Part shown: piece after piece, positions 1-8,810 of the stretch | Position numbering within the stretch: position 1 is the stretch's first letter | Layout: each line of letters starts with the position of its first letter | From: Pseudovibrio sp. M1P-2-3 | GTDB taxonomy: Bacteria; Pseudomonadota; Alphaproteobacteria; Rhizobiales; Stappiaceae | Direction: 5' to 3' | Assembly (NCBI RefSeq): GCF_031501865.1 | Contig: NZ_JARRCW010000001.1 | Span: 3,369,001 to 3,433,000 of the forward strand | Length of the DNA: 64,000 bases | The notes under the pieces: model-generated | Told to the model about the DNA's origin: nothing | Databases searched by the model: none | The model's input: the letters and a program-made list of their open reading frames with translations, nothing else | Position numbers and translations under genes: made by a program

Positions 1-98
1 GACGAATAAAAAATATTGGCGTCGGCGCCATTTTTGCTGCGGGAGTGATGCTCTCATTCGTGATGGTCTGGTCTTTAACTGCCATTGCTCTCGCTTAA
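1..98 (+). CDS. C-terminal end of a small membrane protein (partial)
   Basis: An open frame enters from the left edge (codons in phase with position 3) and stops at TAA 96-98. The roughly 31 residues seen are mostly hydrophobic (FAAGVMLSFVMVWSLTAIALA), which fits one membrane-spanning helix running to the C-terminus. The start lies outside the window. It converges on fabI. I do not recognise the family, and with so little sequence it could be a chance frame, although the dense hydrophobic run argues for a real membrane segment. Confidence 0.4.
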   Translation, partial: RIKNIGVGAIFAAGVMLSFVMVWSLTAIALA

Positions 99-177
99 TT
101 TCCCTAAAGAGGCAATAGATGCCTCCCTACCGCCATATTTTTAATAATCTACATTCCCCGGGACAAAAATGCGACAC

Positions 178-202
178 AAAAAAGACGCCCCTAAAAGGGG
201 CG
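178..202 (-). terminator. Rho-independent terminator of fabI
   Basis: A perfect 7-bp stem (CGCCCCT / AGGGGCG, loop AAA, 186-202) is followed on the minus strand by a T6 run (the A run at 178-183 on the plus strand). It lies about 30 bases past the fabI stop codon, in the right place and orientation to end that transcript. Confidence 0.8.
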
Positions 203-231
203 CCCCAGCAATTATAGATTTGATAGATATT

Positions 232-1050
232 TTAGTCTTTAACGACTGAAATATCTGGAGCATCTACCGCCTTCATACCAACAACATGATACCCGCTATC
301 AACGTGGTGGTTTTCTCCAGTCACTGAACGACTAAGGTCTGAAAGAAGATAAAGAGCGGAGTTTCCGACATCATCAATGCTTACTGTCTCGCGAAGAGGT
401 GCGTTGTACTCGTTCCACTTCAAAATATAGCGGAAGTCACCAATTCCAGAAGCTGCCAGTGTTTTAATTGGGCCCGCGGAGATAGAGTTCACACGGATTT
501 TCTTTGGCCCAAGATCCACAGCAAGGTACTTCACAGAAGCTTCTAAAGCAGCTTTGGCAACACCCATAACATTATAATTTGGCATTACCTTTTCTGCCCC
601 ATAATAGGACAGAGTAACCATCGACCCACCATCGGTCATCAGTTTCTCAGCCCGCCGGGCAACCGCTGCCAGAGAATAGCAAGAGATATTCAAAGACTTA
701 TTAAAGTTCTCTTCGCTCGTATCTACATAGCGCCCGACCAGTTCGTCTTTATCAGCAAAAGCAATTGCATGAACCAAGAAGTCAATCTTGCCCCACTTTT
801 CTTCAACTGCCTTAAAAACAGCGTCGATGGATTCCCCATCTGTCACATCGCAGTGGCCGGCTACAAAACCATCCAGCTGGTCAGCCAATGGCTCCACGCG
901 TTTCTTCAACGCTTCGCCTTGATAAGTGAGTGCAATTTCGGCTCCAGCATTGTGCAGAGCCTTGGCGATACCCCAAGCGATAGAACGGTTATTGGCAAGC
1001 CCCATAATAAGACCGCGCTTACCCTCCATTAACCCTTTCGCTTCTGCCAT
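232..1050 (-). CDS. fabI: Enoyl-[acyl-carrier-protein] reductase (NADH), FabI
   Basis: FabI catalyses the last step of each fatty-acid elongation cycle in the cytoplasm, reducing trans-2-enoyl-ACP with NAD(P)H. The 272-residue product has the SDR-type nucleotide-binding start typical of FabI (GLANNRSIAWGIA, residues about 17-29) and the catalytic Tyr-x6-Lys in YNVMGVAK near residue 160, preceded by the S-Y-Y-G segment. The length is normal for bacterial FabI. The ATG is followed by the usual MEGKRGLIMG start of the fold. It appears to be transcribed alone and ends at a clear intrinsic terminator. Confidence 0.95.
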   Translation of the reverse strand: MAEAKGLMEGKRGLIMGLANNRSIAWGIAKALHNAGAEIALTYQGEALKKRVEPLADQLDGFVAGHCDVTDGESIDAVFKAVEEKWGKIDFLVHAIAFADKDELVGRYVDTSEENFNKSLNISCYSLAAVARRAEKLMTDGGSMVTLSYYGAEKVMPNYNVMGVAKAALEASVKYLAVDLGPKKIRVNSISAGPIKTLAASGIGDFRYILKWNEYNAPLRETVSIDDVGNSALYLLSDLSRSVTGENHHVDSGYHVVGMKAVDAPDISVVKD

Positions 1051-1225
1051 ATTTTTCTCCTGAATAAGTCCTGCTTGATCAGCAGTGCAGTTTTGAAAAA
1101 TCCTATTGCATACTGTTCACGGTTCATCAAGGTATAGGAGTCCGCAAATGAACACAGAGCTCCGTTGCTTGGCAGCCTCAAGCGTGAGCATACAGGGCAG
1201 ACAATGTAAGAAAGAAGACAGCCAA

Positions 1226-2653
1226 ATGACCTCTAAACTCCCTCTGGAAACCTTCCAGAAACTACTTGGAGAAAAGAATGTTCTGCTGAATGAAGCAGAC
1301 AAAGCACCCTACCTTGTGGAGTGGCGGGATAAATTCAAAGGCAGCACACCAATGGTCCTCCGGCCAGGAAGTACTCATGAAGTCAGTGAGGCTTTGAAAC
1401 TGGCAAATAAGGAGGGTCTAAAAATTGTACCACAAGGAGGCAACACAGGCCTTGTTGGCGGACAAACCCCAAAATTCTGCGGATCAGAGCTGGTTCTTTC
1501 CCTATCCCGACTCAATAAAATCCGTTCTATAGATCCAGATGGATATACAGTTACTGTGGATGCCGGAGTAACTCTGCAGGCTCTTCACGATGCTGTTGAA
1601 CAGCACGACAGACTGTTTCCACTAACCCTTGGCTCACAGGGGTCCTGCCAAATTGGAGGGAACATTTCTACGAATGCTGGAGGGACCGCGGTTCTTTCAT
1701 ACGGCAATACCCGGGACCTTGTTTTGGGGTTAGAAGTCGTTCTTGCAAACGGGGAAATCTGGGAGGGGCTGCGTACCTTACGAAAGGACAATACTGGTTA
1801 CGATTTGAAACAATTATTCATTGGATCAGAAGGTACTCTCGGGGTCATCACTGCTGCCACATTGAAATTATTCCCTAGGCCCATATCGACCGAGGTCGCT
1901 CTTTGCGCAATGGATTCGCCCGCCGCTGCGCTCCAATTATTTACGCTTGCCCGTTCCCAAGCCGGTTCCATGCTGACTGGGTTTGAAATTATGCCCCAAA
2001 CAGGCCTTCAATTTGCGATAAAGCACTTGGAAGGCGCTCGCTCACCATTTACGCAAGAGCATAACTGGTACGTCCTGCTGGAGCTTTCCGCAGGCTCCAA
2101 GACAATTGATCTTTCAAGCGCTACAGAAAACTTGTTCTCCCAAGCTTTCGACCTGAATATTTTATCTGACGCCGTACTTGCCCAAAATAGCACTCAAGCC
2201 CAGAGTTTTTGGAGATTACGTCATGGCATGTCAGAGGTACAAAAACATGAAGGCGGATCAATCAAACATGATGTCTCCGTACCTGTAGCAAAAATTCCAG
2301 AGTTCCTTGAAGAAGCGATTGCAGCAGTTAAATCTTATATTCCCGATGCTCGCCCGGTTCCCTTCGGCCACATGGGAGATGGCAACATTCACTTCAACAT
2401 TTCCCAACCAGCAGGGGCTGACAAAGCGGAGTTTCTCTCCCAATGGGATAAAGTGAATGAAATTGTTCATGGCATAGTAATCAAGTACAACGGCTCCATC
2501 TCAGCAGAACATGGCATTGGACGTCTGAAACGCGACCTTCTACCAAAAGTAAAAAGTACCGTTGAAATGAACCTGATGCATACAATAAAATCTGCCTTGG
2601 ATCCTAAGAATACGCTTAACCCAGATAGGGTCCTGTCCGCTGATCGACTATGA
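1226..2653 (+). CDS. FAD-linked oxidase, D-2-hydroxyglutarate/D-lactate dehydrogenase-like
   Basis: This is a cytoplasmic FAD-binding (PCMH/GlcD type) enzyme expected to oxidise a D-2-hydroxyacid such as D-2-hydroxyglutarate or D-lactate. From the chosen ATG it has 475 residues, normal for the family. The FAD-binding half carries GGNTGLVGG (about residue 70), GSQGSCQIGGN (about 136) and GTLGVIT. The C-terminal cap domain has the metal/substrate motif GHMGDGNIHF (about 380) and SAEHGIGR (about 425). The frame stays open upstream to a TTG at 1106, but those 40 residues look unlike the family, and the ATG at 1226 follows a purine-rich stretch (AAGAAAGAAG). The exact substrate cannot be told from sequence alone. 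Confidence 0.85.
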   Translation: MTSKLPLETFQKLLGEKNVLLNEADKAPYLVEWRDKFKGSTPMVLRPGSTHEVSEALKLANKEGLKIVPQGGNTGLVGGQTPKFCGSELVLSLSRLNKIRSIDPDGYTVTVDAGVTLQALHDAVEQHDRLFPLTLGSQGSCQIGGNISTNAGGTAVLSYGNTRDLVLGLEVVLANGEIWEGLRTLRKDNTGYDLKQLFIGSEGTLGVITAATLKLFPRPISTEVALCAMDSPAAALQLFTLARSQAGSMLTGFEIMPQTGLQFAIKHLEGARSPFTQEHNWYVLLELSAGSKTIDLSSATENLFSQAFDLNILSDAVLAQNSTQAQSFWRLRHGMSEVQKHEGGSIKHDVSVPVAKIPEFLEEAIAAVKSYIPDARPVPFGHMGDGNIHFNISQPAGADKAEFLSQWDKVNEIVHGIVIKYNGSISAEHGIGRLKRDLLPKVKSTVEMNLMHTIKSALDPKNTLNPDRVLSADRL

Positions 2654-2654
2654 T

Positions 2655-3425
2655 TTAAAAAAGATCGAGTTGCTGCGGATTTTCTGATCTCTCTTGCTTT
2701 TTTGTTTTTCCTGTTTGTTTGCTCGTGGAATTCAAGACTGTTTGCCCTTCTGCTTTTTGAAGCTTTACGGGCTCTATTAATTCAGGCAGGTCAAGGGCAC
2801 GGTTATTCACTTGCTGTGATACAGGAACAGCTTGCAAGGTGCTGGCATCTGCGGGTTTCAAATAGTGAACGGCATGGCGGGACAGTACGTCATCGGTATT
2901 CAGCCATGCCTCGAAATCTCTCCTTTCAATAAGAGCAGGCATTCTATGGTGAATTGACTTGAGATCATCGTTGGACTGAACAGTTAAAAGCGCTGCTGTG
3001 TCAATATCTCCCCCGTCAGGATGGCTCCAAGTTTCCCAAAGACCGGCTACAGCCAAAGACTCACCCGACTGACTGCTAATATAATATGGTTGTTTTTTTG
3101 AACCCTCAGACTTCCACTCGTAGAAACCTGTCAGAGGAATAAGACAGCGGCGATGCTTCATAGCGTTTTTAAAGCTAGGCTTTTCCAATACCGTCTCGGC
3201 ACGGGCATTTATAAGCAATGTAAAACTTGCAGGGTCCTTCACCCAAGACGGCACCAGTCCCCACCGAGCCAGCGCGAAATGCCTACCCCCATGCTCATTT
3301 TTCACGAGACCAATGGGCTGTGTTGGGCAGATGTTGTAGCGCGGGGGAAAATTTGGCTGCTCGATATACTCAAAAAGCCTACGAACATCCTCTGGGGATG
3401 CAGTCAAAGTGTATCTTCCACACAT
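2655..3425 (-). CDS. SOS response-associated peptidase (SRAP; YedK/HMCES family)
   Basis: SRAP proteins form a covalent thiazolidine link with abasic sites in single-stranded DNA through the N-terminal Cys2, shielding them from breakage. The ATG at 3425 is chosen because it gives MCGRYTL, placing the essential Cys directly after the initiator Met. An AAGGG ribosome site sits 7 bases before it. An 11-residue upstream extension in the same frame would bury that Cys and is rejected. Other family residues are visible: NARAE, the Glu in GFYEW and the His in HHRMP. At 256 residues it is slightly longer than Escherichia coli YedK because of a lysine-rich tail. No SOS box is seen upstream. Confidence 0.92.
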   Translation of the reverse strand: MCGRYTLTASPEDVRRLFEYIEQPNFPPRYNICPTQPIGLVKNEHGGRHFALARWGLVPSWVKDPASFTLLINARAETVLEKPSFKNAMKHRRCLIPLTGFYEWKSEGSKKQPYYISSQSGESLAVAGLWETWSHPDGGDIDTAALLTVQSNDDLKSIHHRMPALIERRDFEAWLNTDDVLSRHAVHYLKPADASTLQAVPVSQQVNNRALDLPELIEPVKLQKAEGQTVLNSTSKQTGKTKKQERSENPQQLDLF

Positions 3426-3510
3426 ACAACGACCCTTTTTAACTTCATCGTTTGGCAATGTCTCACCAGTAGGTTAAGCATAAATAATCATAATAGTATT
3501 GGAGGAATGA

Positions 3511-4026
3511 ATGAACAGCATGCTCTCACAGCTTGGCCTTGGCACTTTAAATGCCGAGAGACTTGAGAGAGCCAATATTCATCCTCAAACAGGTCTTGCC
3601 ACAGATTACCTCAATCACTTTAATGAGGTTGTGATGCTTCTGGAAATGCTGCCAGATTTACCTGATTGTGTGGAAGACGTTCTGGAATGGCAGCCTAGGA
3701 ACTATGTAGAGCATTTTGAAAACTCATCCTTTTCAGAAAAATCACTAGCAATTAATGCGTACCATGCATCCCCCGCCGAGTTGCGCGAGGCATTGCAAAC
3801 AGCTGTCACAAAGGTAGACAGGAAAGTCGCCGATTTACAGGGGCTACTCACCAAAGAAAACATGCCTCTTGAAGAGCGTCTGAGGCGCGTTGCGCACGAA
3901 ACCGTCGGGACTGTGCGCCCACTTATTAACAAAGTAGGCTCAATCATCCATGGTCACATTCTTGGGTTAGGTGAACAAGATAATACCAAAGCTACTCAGG
4001 AAGCTGTCGACGCTTTGTTTGTGTAA
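3511..4026 (+). CDS. Hypothetical protein
   Basis: This is a 171-residue soluble protein that I do not recognise by function. An excellent ribosome site (GGAGG at 3501-3505) sits 5 bases before this ATG. The sequence is helical and acidic, has no signal peptide or membrane segment, and contains a mid-region (residues about 80-130) rich in Lys, Arg and Glu with likely amphipathic helices. It diverges from the SRAP gene across about 85 bases and stands alone. The strong start signal and ordinary codon use support a real gene. Confidence 0.75.
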   Translation: MNSMLSQLGLGTLNAERLERANIHPQTGLATDYLNHFNEVVMLLEMLPDLPDCVEDVLEWQPRNYVEHFENSSFSEKSLAINAYHASPAELREALQTAVTKVDRKVADLQGLLTKENMPLEERLRRVAHETVGTVRPLINKVGSIIHGHILGLGEQDNTKATQEAVDALFV

Positions 4027-4062
4027 GCGCAACGACTACTCCCAGTGTCAAAAAATAAGTTC

Positions 4063-4698
4063 TTACTTAGGCTTTGAGTTTTCCTTGATAGTGTTTTCTA
4101 TGAAAACCGACTTGGCCTGCGCATACTCATTCATATCCTCCCACTCCTGACAGGCAAGCTGCTGCTTAAGCCGCTGGTAATTGTTCCGAATCTCCTCGCT
4201 CTCACGTAAAGCACTGCGAAAGATTAGATAACGATCAATTTCAATTGATCGCTGGGAGAAAAAATGGATGTGGACATCCCTCATCTGCGAACGAAACATA
4301 CGGTGTTCATCGTGGTCTGGCTCCCGTACCCGCAAACTATAGCCGCACTCCAGCATAATTTGGAGATACTCGTTTTCCTCGGCGGTATTTTCCAGAACTA
4401 CAAGAATATCGACTATAGGCTTTGCCATTAACTTTGGCACTGCGGTGGAGCCAATATGCTCAATTTGGATAACCTTAGTACCAAGAGCCCGCATTATAAC
4501 GGCAGCGTGATACTGGAAGGTATTCACCCACAATGGGTTGTAGGGAACAAGAATAACTGGCCGCTTTTCCTTAGCGCCAATCAGTCCGGTCCTTTTATCT
4601 AATGGCTGTTTCATCGTCCAATTTTCATATTTAATGCAGCTAGAACCCACTCTAATTAATACCTCTGGCATATTTTGAGGAAAATAAATGTTTCTCAA
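4063..4698 (-). CDS. GrpB/UPF0157 family nucleotidyltransferase-fold protein
   Basis: The central part matches the GrpB (UPF0157) family: VPYNPLW near the start of the domain, then IEHIGSTAVP and KPIVDILV, which form the nucleotidyltransferase-like core with its Asp pair. The biological role of the family is not settled. Some members are fused to dephospho-CoA kinases. The start is uncertain. The longest frame begins at a TTG at 4698 and gives 211 residues, but an ATG at 4614 (MKQPLDK) would give 183, closer to the usual family length. Neither has a clear ribosome site. Confidence 0.8.
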   Translation of the reverse strand: MRNIYFPQNMPEVLIRVGSSCIKYENWTMKQPLDKRTGLIGAKEKRPVILVPYNPLWVNTFQYHAAVIMRALGTKVIQIEHIGSTAVPKLMAKPIVDILVVLENTAEENEYLQIMLECGYSLRVREPDHDEHRMFRSQMRDVHIHFFSQRSIEIDRYLIFRSALRESEEIRNNYQRLKQQLACQEWEDMNEYAQAKSVFIENTIKENSKPK

Positions 4699-4764
4699 CT
4701 ATCAGTAGAGCCGATAAGTTATATTTCGCAGTGAATAGAAAACTAACCTGAGGTTACCCAAAAA

Positions 4765-5226
4765 ATGGGACAAAAACGGCTAATATCTGTTCTCATAGGT
4801 TGTACTTTTCTTTTTGTCGCAAACAGCCAAAATTTAAGCTTTGGGCAAACACCCGAACCTGCGCAACAAGAGCAACAGAAGGACCGTAGTCAACAAGAAG
4901 CAGAAGAACTGCGTCTTCAGTCTCCTCCCTATGAAAAACAAGTGATGCGACTGGCAGAAATTATGGGCGGCCTGCACTACTTACGGCCTCTATGTGGCCA
5001 CGACGAGAAGTACGAATGGAGTGGGCGGATGCAAGCGTTCCTTGATTCTGAAGTCAATAATGAGCTCCGCCGTCGCCGCTTTGTAGAACGTTTTAACCAA
5101 GGCTACCGCGGCTTTTCATCTGTCTACAGAAGGTGTACAGCTTCCGCACAGGAATCCTCCAGACGCTATGCCTCAGAAGGCGTGAGAATCACGCAAGATG
5201 TGATTGTGAAATATAGCCGAGATTAG
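4765..5226 (+). CDS. TIGR02301-like exported hypothetical protein
   Basis: A 153-residue protein with an N-terminal signal peptide (basic MGQKR, then ISVLIGCTFLFVA) and a Gln/Glu-rich linker, followed by a conserved domain with MGGLHYLRPLC, a Trp-containing segment, and YRRCTASA. These features match the small periplasmic family TIGR02301 found in rhizobia. Two cysteines (in LRPLCG and YRRCTA) could form a disulphide after export. Its function is unknown. It is divergent from the GrpB gene and GAGG lies about 10 bases before the ATG. Confidence 0.75.
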   Translation: MGQKRLISVLIGCTFLFVANSQNLSFGQTPEPAQQEQQKDRSQQEAEELRLQSPPYEKQVMRLAEIMGGLHYLRPLCGHDEKYEWSGRMQAFLDSEVNNELRRRRFVERFNQGYRGFSSVYRRCTASAQESSRRYASEGVRITQDVIVKYSRD

Positions 5227-5468
5227 TGCTTTATAAGTAGTTTCCACAGATTATCCGTGAATAACGTTTTAATAAGACCTAAGAACGAGAGCTGTTAACC
5301 ATAGTTTACAGAAACTCTGGACGACTTTTTCTCTTCCATTTTCTCCACTTTTCCCCTGCTCAGAGCCTTGCTACCGTCAGATTTAAGTCAGTGAGTCGCC
5401 CCGACGGAATTGGTCATAGGTGTAATTCACTCGCCAACAGGACAGTAACTTGGGAACATGTTGAGCCT

Positions 5469-5753
5469 ATGATTAAAGAACAGAGCACTTGCGTAATGGT
5501 TGATGCCAATGGAAATGAAGTAGAGGTAAGTGATGCCGAAATTAGAAGGCTAGCACTCAGCTTCATTCAAGAGGCATGGGAAGAGGGAACATCTCATGGT
5601 ATTGACTCCACGGCGATGGCGCATGCTGCACTTTTTAATGCGATGATGGATCTAGTTTCCCATTTTGGAGAAAGTGCTGTTTCACAATTTGCGGAAGAAA
5701 TCCCTATGAGAGTGGAACGAGGAGATTATTCAATCGAACGCAATCTCCATTAG
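5469..5753 (+). CDS. Small acidic hypothetical protein
   Basis: I do not recognise this 94-residue acidic protein. It contains VSDAEIRRLALSFIQEAW and a predicted helical C-terminal half, with no signal peptide or membrane segment. The frame is open from 5391 (120 residues), but the first 26 residues look less protein-like, so the ATG at 5469 is preferred; an ATG at 5496 is also possible. No clear ribosome site is seen, which keeps confidence moderate. Confidence 0.5.
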   Translation: MIKEQSTCVMVDANGNEVEVSDAEIRRLALSFIQEAWEEGTSHGIDSTAMAHAALFNAMMDLVSHFGESAVSQFAEEIPMRVERGDYSIERNLH

Positions 5754-5920
5754 TGCACTAGCTGTCCCTTAGGCTCTGAAATTTCAGATCAGTGTTTATG
5801 GCCTACACTAAACTCCTCATGTCAATTTGATGTGTGCAGAAAGCCTTTCGTTTCTGGAGATTAATCATAGATACGACTAGAGTGCTCTTCTGCATTTACT
5901 AAATTATTTTGGAGCCCTTC

Positions 5921-6574
5921 ATGTATTTCCGTCTGCTAGCTATGGGACTTTTGGTCATTACTGCTCCAGTCCAAGCAAGTACCAAAGTGGTTGGGACTGA
6001 AACAATTCGCATTACCAAGCCTCAGCCCGATGGTATTCCGCAAATTGAAGGGGCCTTTCCTGTTGACACTTCTGGTGAACAAACAAAACGCCCTGCAGCC
6101 GAAGATGCAGGAGTTAACCTAACACCCATTTCTGCACTCGAAGAAATACCAAGAGCCGTACAGGAGACACGAAATCGTCTTCTGGACATTGCCCGTAGTG
6201 GTAAAATTGAAAATTTGCGCCCCCTTTTAACGGAGCATAGTACACTTCTCAATTACGAAGAAATCAGCGACCCAATCGCCTACCTACGCGAAAACTCTGG
6301 AGATGGACAAGGCTTCGAAACTCTTGCAATCCTGCAAGACATATTAGAAGCGGAAGGAACGCTGCTTCATGCAGGGCAAGAGAATGAAGCTTATGTCTGG
6401 CCCTATTTCTCGCAGGTTTCACTCAATGAGCTATCGGCGAAAGAGATGGTGTCTCTTTTGCGTGTTATAACCTCCTCTGAGTACTATGAGATGCTGGATT
6501 ATGGCGCATGGACATTTTTCCGCTTGGGAATCGCTCCGGATGGGACACTGCTCTATTTTGTCGCCGGAGACTAA
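5921..6574 (+). CDS. Exported hypothetical protein
   Basis: A 217-residue protein with a good signal peptide (MYFRLLAMGLLVITAPVQA, cleavage probably after QA), so it is likely periplasmic. The mature part starts with a Pro/Thr-rich segment. The rest looks like a compact helical domain with RLLDIARSGKIENLRPLL, which resembles a single ankyrin-like helix pair, and ends in a Trp- and Tyr-rich segment (YGAWTFFRLGIAPDG). GGAG lies 7 bases before the ATG. The role is unknown. Similar exported proteins occur in other alphaproteobacteria, as far as I can judge. Confidence 0.75.
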   Translation: MYFRLLAMGLLVITAPVQASTKVVGTETIRITKPQPDGIPQIEGAFPVDTSGEQTKRPAAEDAGVNLTPISALEEIPRAVQETRNRLLDIARSGKIENLRPLLTEHSTLLNYEEISDPIAYLRENSGDGQGFETLAILQDILEAEGTLLHAGQENEAYVWPYFSQVSLNELSAKEMVSLLRVITSSEYYEMLDYGAWTFFRLGIAPDGTLLYFVAGD

Positions 6575-6718
6575 CTCTTGACGCCCCTCTTGAAATAAAT
6601 GTCTGTTCAAAACAATATTGAGCCTCAAGGTTATGTATTGGCGTTGATTGCAGCTTAGAGTATCAGCCAAAGTCACCTGTATGATGCCCTCTTCCACTCA
6701 ACGCTCAGGAGATTGAAT

Positions 6719-7570
6719 ATGTCTTTCAAATTCGCCCAATTAAGTGAGCGAGGTGTACTCAAAGTTGAAGGGCCAGATGCTCGGGTTTTTCTGCAAAATA
6801 TCATAACATCCGACCTAGATACATTAGAAGTAGGAAAGTCCGCGTATTCGGCACTTCTGACACCTCAAGGCAAGGTTCTCTGGGATTTTTTCATTTATGC
6901 AGAGGAAGAGGATAGCTTTCTACTGGAACTGCCTATTGGCGAACTTCCTGAGTTCCAGAAGCGTCTGGTATTTTATCGGCTACGAGCAAAAGTTGAAATT
7001 CTTGACATCTCGAACGAGAAGACAGTGATAGTTGGCTGGGGAGAGAGCCTACCAGATGGATATCAATTGGATCCACGGCTCCCCGCCCTTGGAATAAGGT
7101 TTCTCGCCTCCTCCCAGAAACCGGAGGAAATTTTCTCCAAAACTCTACCGAAGTCACAAGAACAATGGAATGAGCACCGCATTGCATTGGGCGTTCCTGA
7201 AAGCGGCTTGGACTTTTCTCTTGGAGACGTTTTCCCACACGATGTGGATATGGACTGCCTTAACGGCATATCCTTCCAGAAGGGGTGCTTCATAGGTCAG
7301 GAAGTGGTTTCGCGAATGAAACACAGAGGCACAGCCAGAAAGCGCATCATTCAAGTAAAGGCGCCAGATACATTACCCGAAACTGACACCCCAATCGAAA
7401 TTGATGGAAAGCCAGCGGGAACCCTGTCTTCCTCCTTTGGCAAAACCGGCCTCGCAATGCTGCGTCTGGATCGAGTCAAAACCGGCATTGATGCAGGCCA
7501 TACTCTAACTGCGGCCGGCATAACCTTGGAGCCCCAAATTCCACAATGGGCAAATTTCGACTGGCCTTAA
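6719..7570 (+). CDS. ygfZ: Folate-binding YgfZ/CAF17-like iron-sulfur assembly protein
   Basis: YgfZ binds tetrahydrofolate and helps mature or repair certain Fe-S enzymes such as radical SAM proteins. The 283-residue product has the GcvT-like fold. The family signature K-G-C-[FY]-x-G-Q-E is present as QKGCFIGQEVVSR near residue 190. AGGAG (6707-6711) sits 7 bases before the ATG, which fixes the start. It leads a same-strand run with the HD hydrolase (40 bases later), a phosphatase and nrtR, which suggests co-transcription at least as far as the phosphatase. Confidence 0.92.
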   Translation: MSFKFAQLSERGVLKVEGPDARVFLQNIITSDLDTLEVGKSAYSALLTPQGKVLWDFFIYAEEEDSFLLELPIGELPEFQKRLVFYRLRAKVEILDISNEKTVIVGWGESLPDGYQLDPRLPALGIRFLASSQKPEEIFSKTLPKSQEQWNEHRIALGVPESGLDFSLGDVFPHDVDMDCLNGISFQKGCFIGQEVVSRMKHRGTARKRIIQVKAPDTLPETDTPIEIDGKPAGTLSSSFGKTGLAMLRLDRVKTGIDAGHTLTAAGITLEPQIPQWANFDWP

Positions 7571-7610
7571 TCGCAAACGACAAGAGCACAAAACAGCGGT
7601 GGAAGATAAA

Positions 7611-8240
7611 ATGAGTTCCGGTCAAAAACGAGCATGGCAGCGAATGTTATCGGGCCGAAGACTGGACCTTCTGGAGCCATCTGCTCTTGATATTGAAATC
7701 GAAGACATCGCCCATGGCTTGGCCCGTGTTGCCCGTTGGAATGGACAAACAGTAGGCGCGCATGCCTTCTCTGTTGCTCAGCACAGTATTATCGTGGAGC
7801 AAATTCTGTGTTTTCTCAAGCCAGACATTGAAAATAACTGGAGACTAGCCGCACTCCTACATGATGCGCCTGAGTATGTTATCGGTGACATGATTTCTCC
7901 CTTTAAAACTGTTTTGGGAGAAAGCTATAAAGGCGTGGAGGAGCGCATACACTCAGCGGTCCACCAAAGGTTTAGCTTACCCCACCCTCTACCAATGAAG
8001 ATAAGTAAACTTATAAAAAGAGCTGATATAATCAGTGCCTACTTTGAAGCACTCTACCTTGCCGGGTTTTCCAAAGCCGAAGCAGACACGTACTTCGGCA
8101 CCCCAAAAGACCTGACGAGTCAGCAAGTTCAGTTTATACGAGACGGTATTGTTCCGCTGTCAACAATGGATGCACAAGCGCTTTTTCTAAAACACGTCTC
8201 ACAGGTTTTCGAACAAACAATACTCCGGAAATATCGCTAA
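7611..8240 (+). CDS. HD-domain hydrolase, YfbR-like
   Basis: A 209-residue metal-dependent phosphohydrolase of the HD superfamily. The metal ligands are visible as VAQHS (first His), LLHDAPE (HD) and a later Asp in KRADIISAYFEA. The layout resembles YfbR-type nucleotide 5'-monophosphatases and the alphaproteobacterial HD hydrolases next to Nudix genes. The ATG at 7611 is chosen because GGAAG (7601-7605) precedes it by 5 bases. The stop codon TAA directly abuts the ATG of the next gene, so translation is probably coupled. The substrate is unknown; a nucleotide is likely by family. Confidence 0.85.
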   Translation: MSSGQKRAWQRMLSGRRLDLLEPSALDIEIEDIAHGLARVARWNGQTVGAHAFSVAQHSIIVEQILCFLKPDIENNWRLAALLHDAPEYVIGDMISPFKTVLGESYKGVEERIHSAVHQRFSLPHPLPMKISKLIKRADIISAYFEALYLAGFSKAEADTYFGTPKDLTSQQVQFIRDGIVPLSTMDAQALFLKHVSQVFEQTILRKYR

Positions 8241-8753
8241 ATGCCCACACTCGTCGTTTGCCCACTTTCCAGCCTTGAAACAACTATTCAGTCCCACAAT
8301 ATCAAGCGAGTTGTGTCTTTGATCTCGCCAATCCAAAAAGTGGTGCGCCCTTCGGGCATCGCCAGTAAAGATCACCTGCCCCTCCACTTCAATGACATTA
8401 CAGAGGAACGGGAGGGCTATGTCAGCCCCAATTCATCACATATTGCTGAATTGCTGAGCTTTATGGAAAACAATAGTGAGACTGAGTCAATTCTACTGCA
8501 CTGCTGGTTTGGAATTAGTCGCTCCCCTGCCGCTGCATTTATTCTCGCTTGTGCTTTAAATCCTGCCAAATCTGAAGAACATCATGCCAAGCAGCTGCGC
8601 TCATGTGCACCCACCGCTACTCCCAATGCTCTCATGGTTTCTCACGCGGACAAGCTGCTTCAAAGAGACGGGCGTATGTCAAAGGCAATTGCAGGAATAG
8701 GAAGAGGTGCCGAAGCTTCCTGTGGAACCTCCTTCATATATCCAGTGTATTGA
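8241..8753 (+). CDS. Tyrosine/dual-specificity protein phosphatase family protein
   Basis: This 170-residue protein has the cysteine phosphatase P-loop HCWFGISRSPAAA (H-C-x5-R-S, near residue 92) and an upstream region compatible with a general-acid Asp (HFNDITEE). It therefore probably hydrolyses a phosphomonoester on a protein or small molecule. It starts immediately after the stop of the HD hydrolase with no spacer, the tightest coupling in this run. The C-terminus is small and Gly/Ser-rich, with no targeting signal. Its substrate cannot be predicted. Confidence 0.85.
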   Translation: MPTLVVCPLSSLETTIQSHNIKRVVSLISPIQKVVRPSGIASKDHLPLHFNDITEEREGYVSPNSSHIAELLSFMENNSETESILLHCWFGISRSPAAAFILACALNPAKSEEHHAKQLRSCAPTATPNALMVSHADKLLQRDGRMSKAIAGIGRGAEASCGTSFIYPVY

Positions 8754-8810
8754 CTTAGAACACTAATACTCATTTATAAACACATAGAAAAAGAGAGGGA
8801 AGTTTACTCA

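Noticed and set aside
1106-1225. N-terminal extension of the FAD-linked oxidase to a TTG
   Set aside because: The extra 40 residues are not family-like and a better ATG with purine-rich upstream sequence exists at 1226.
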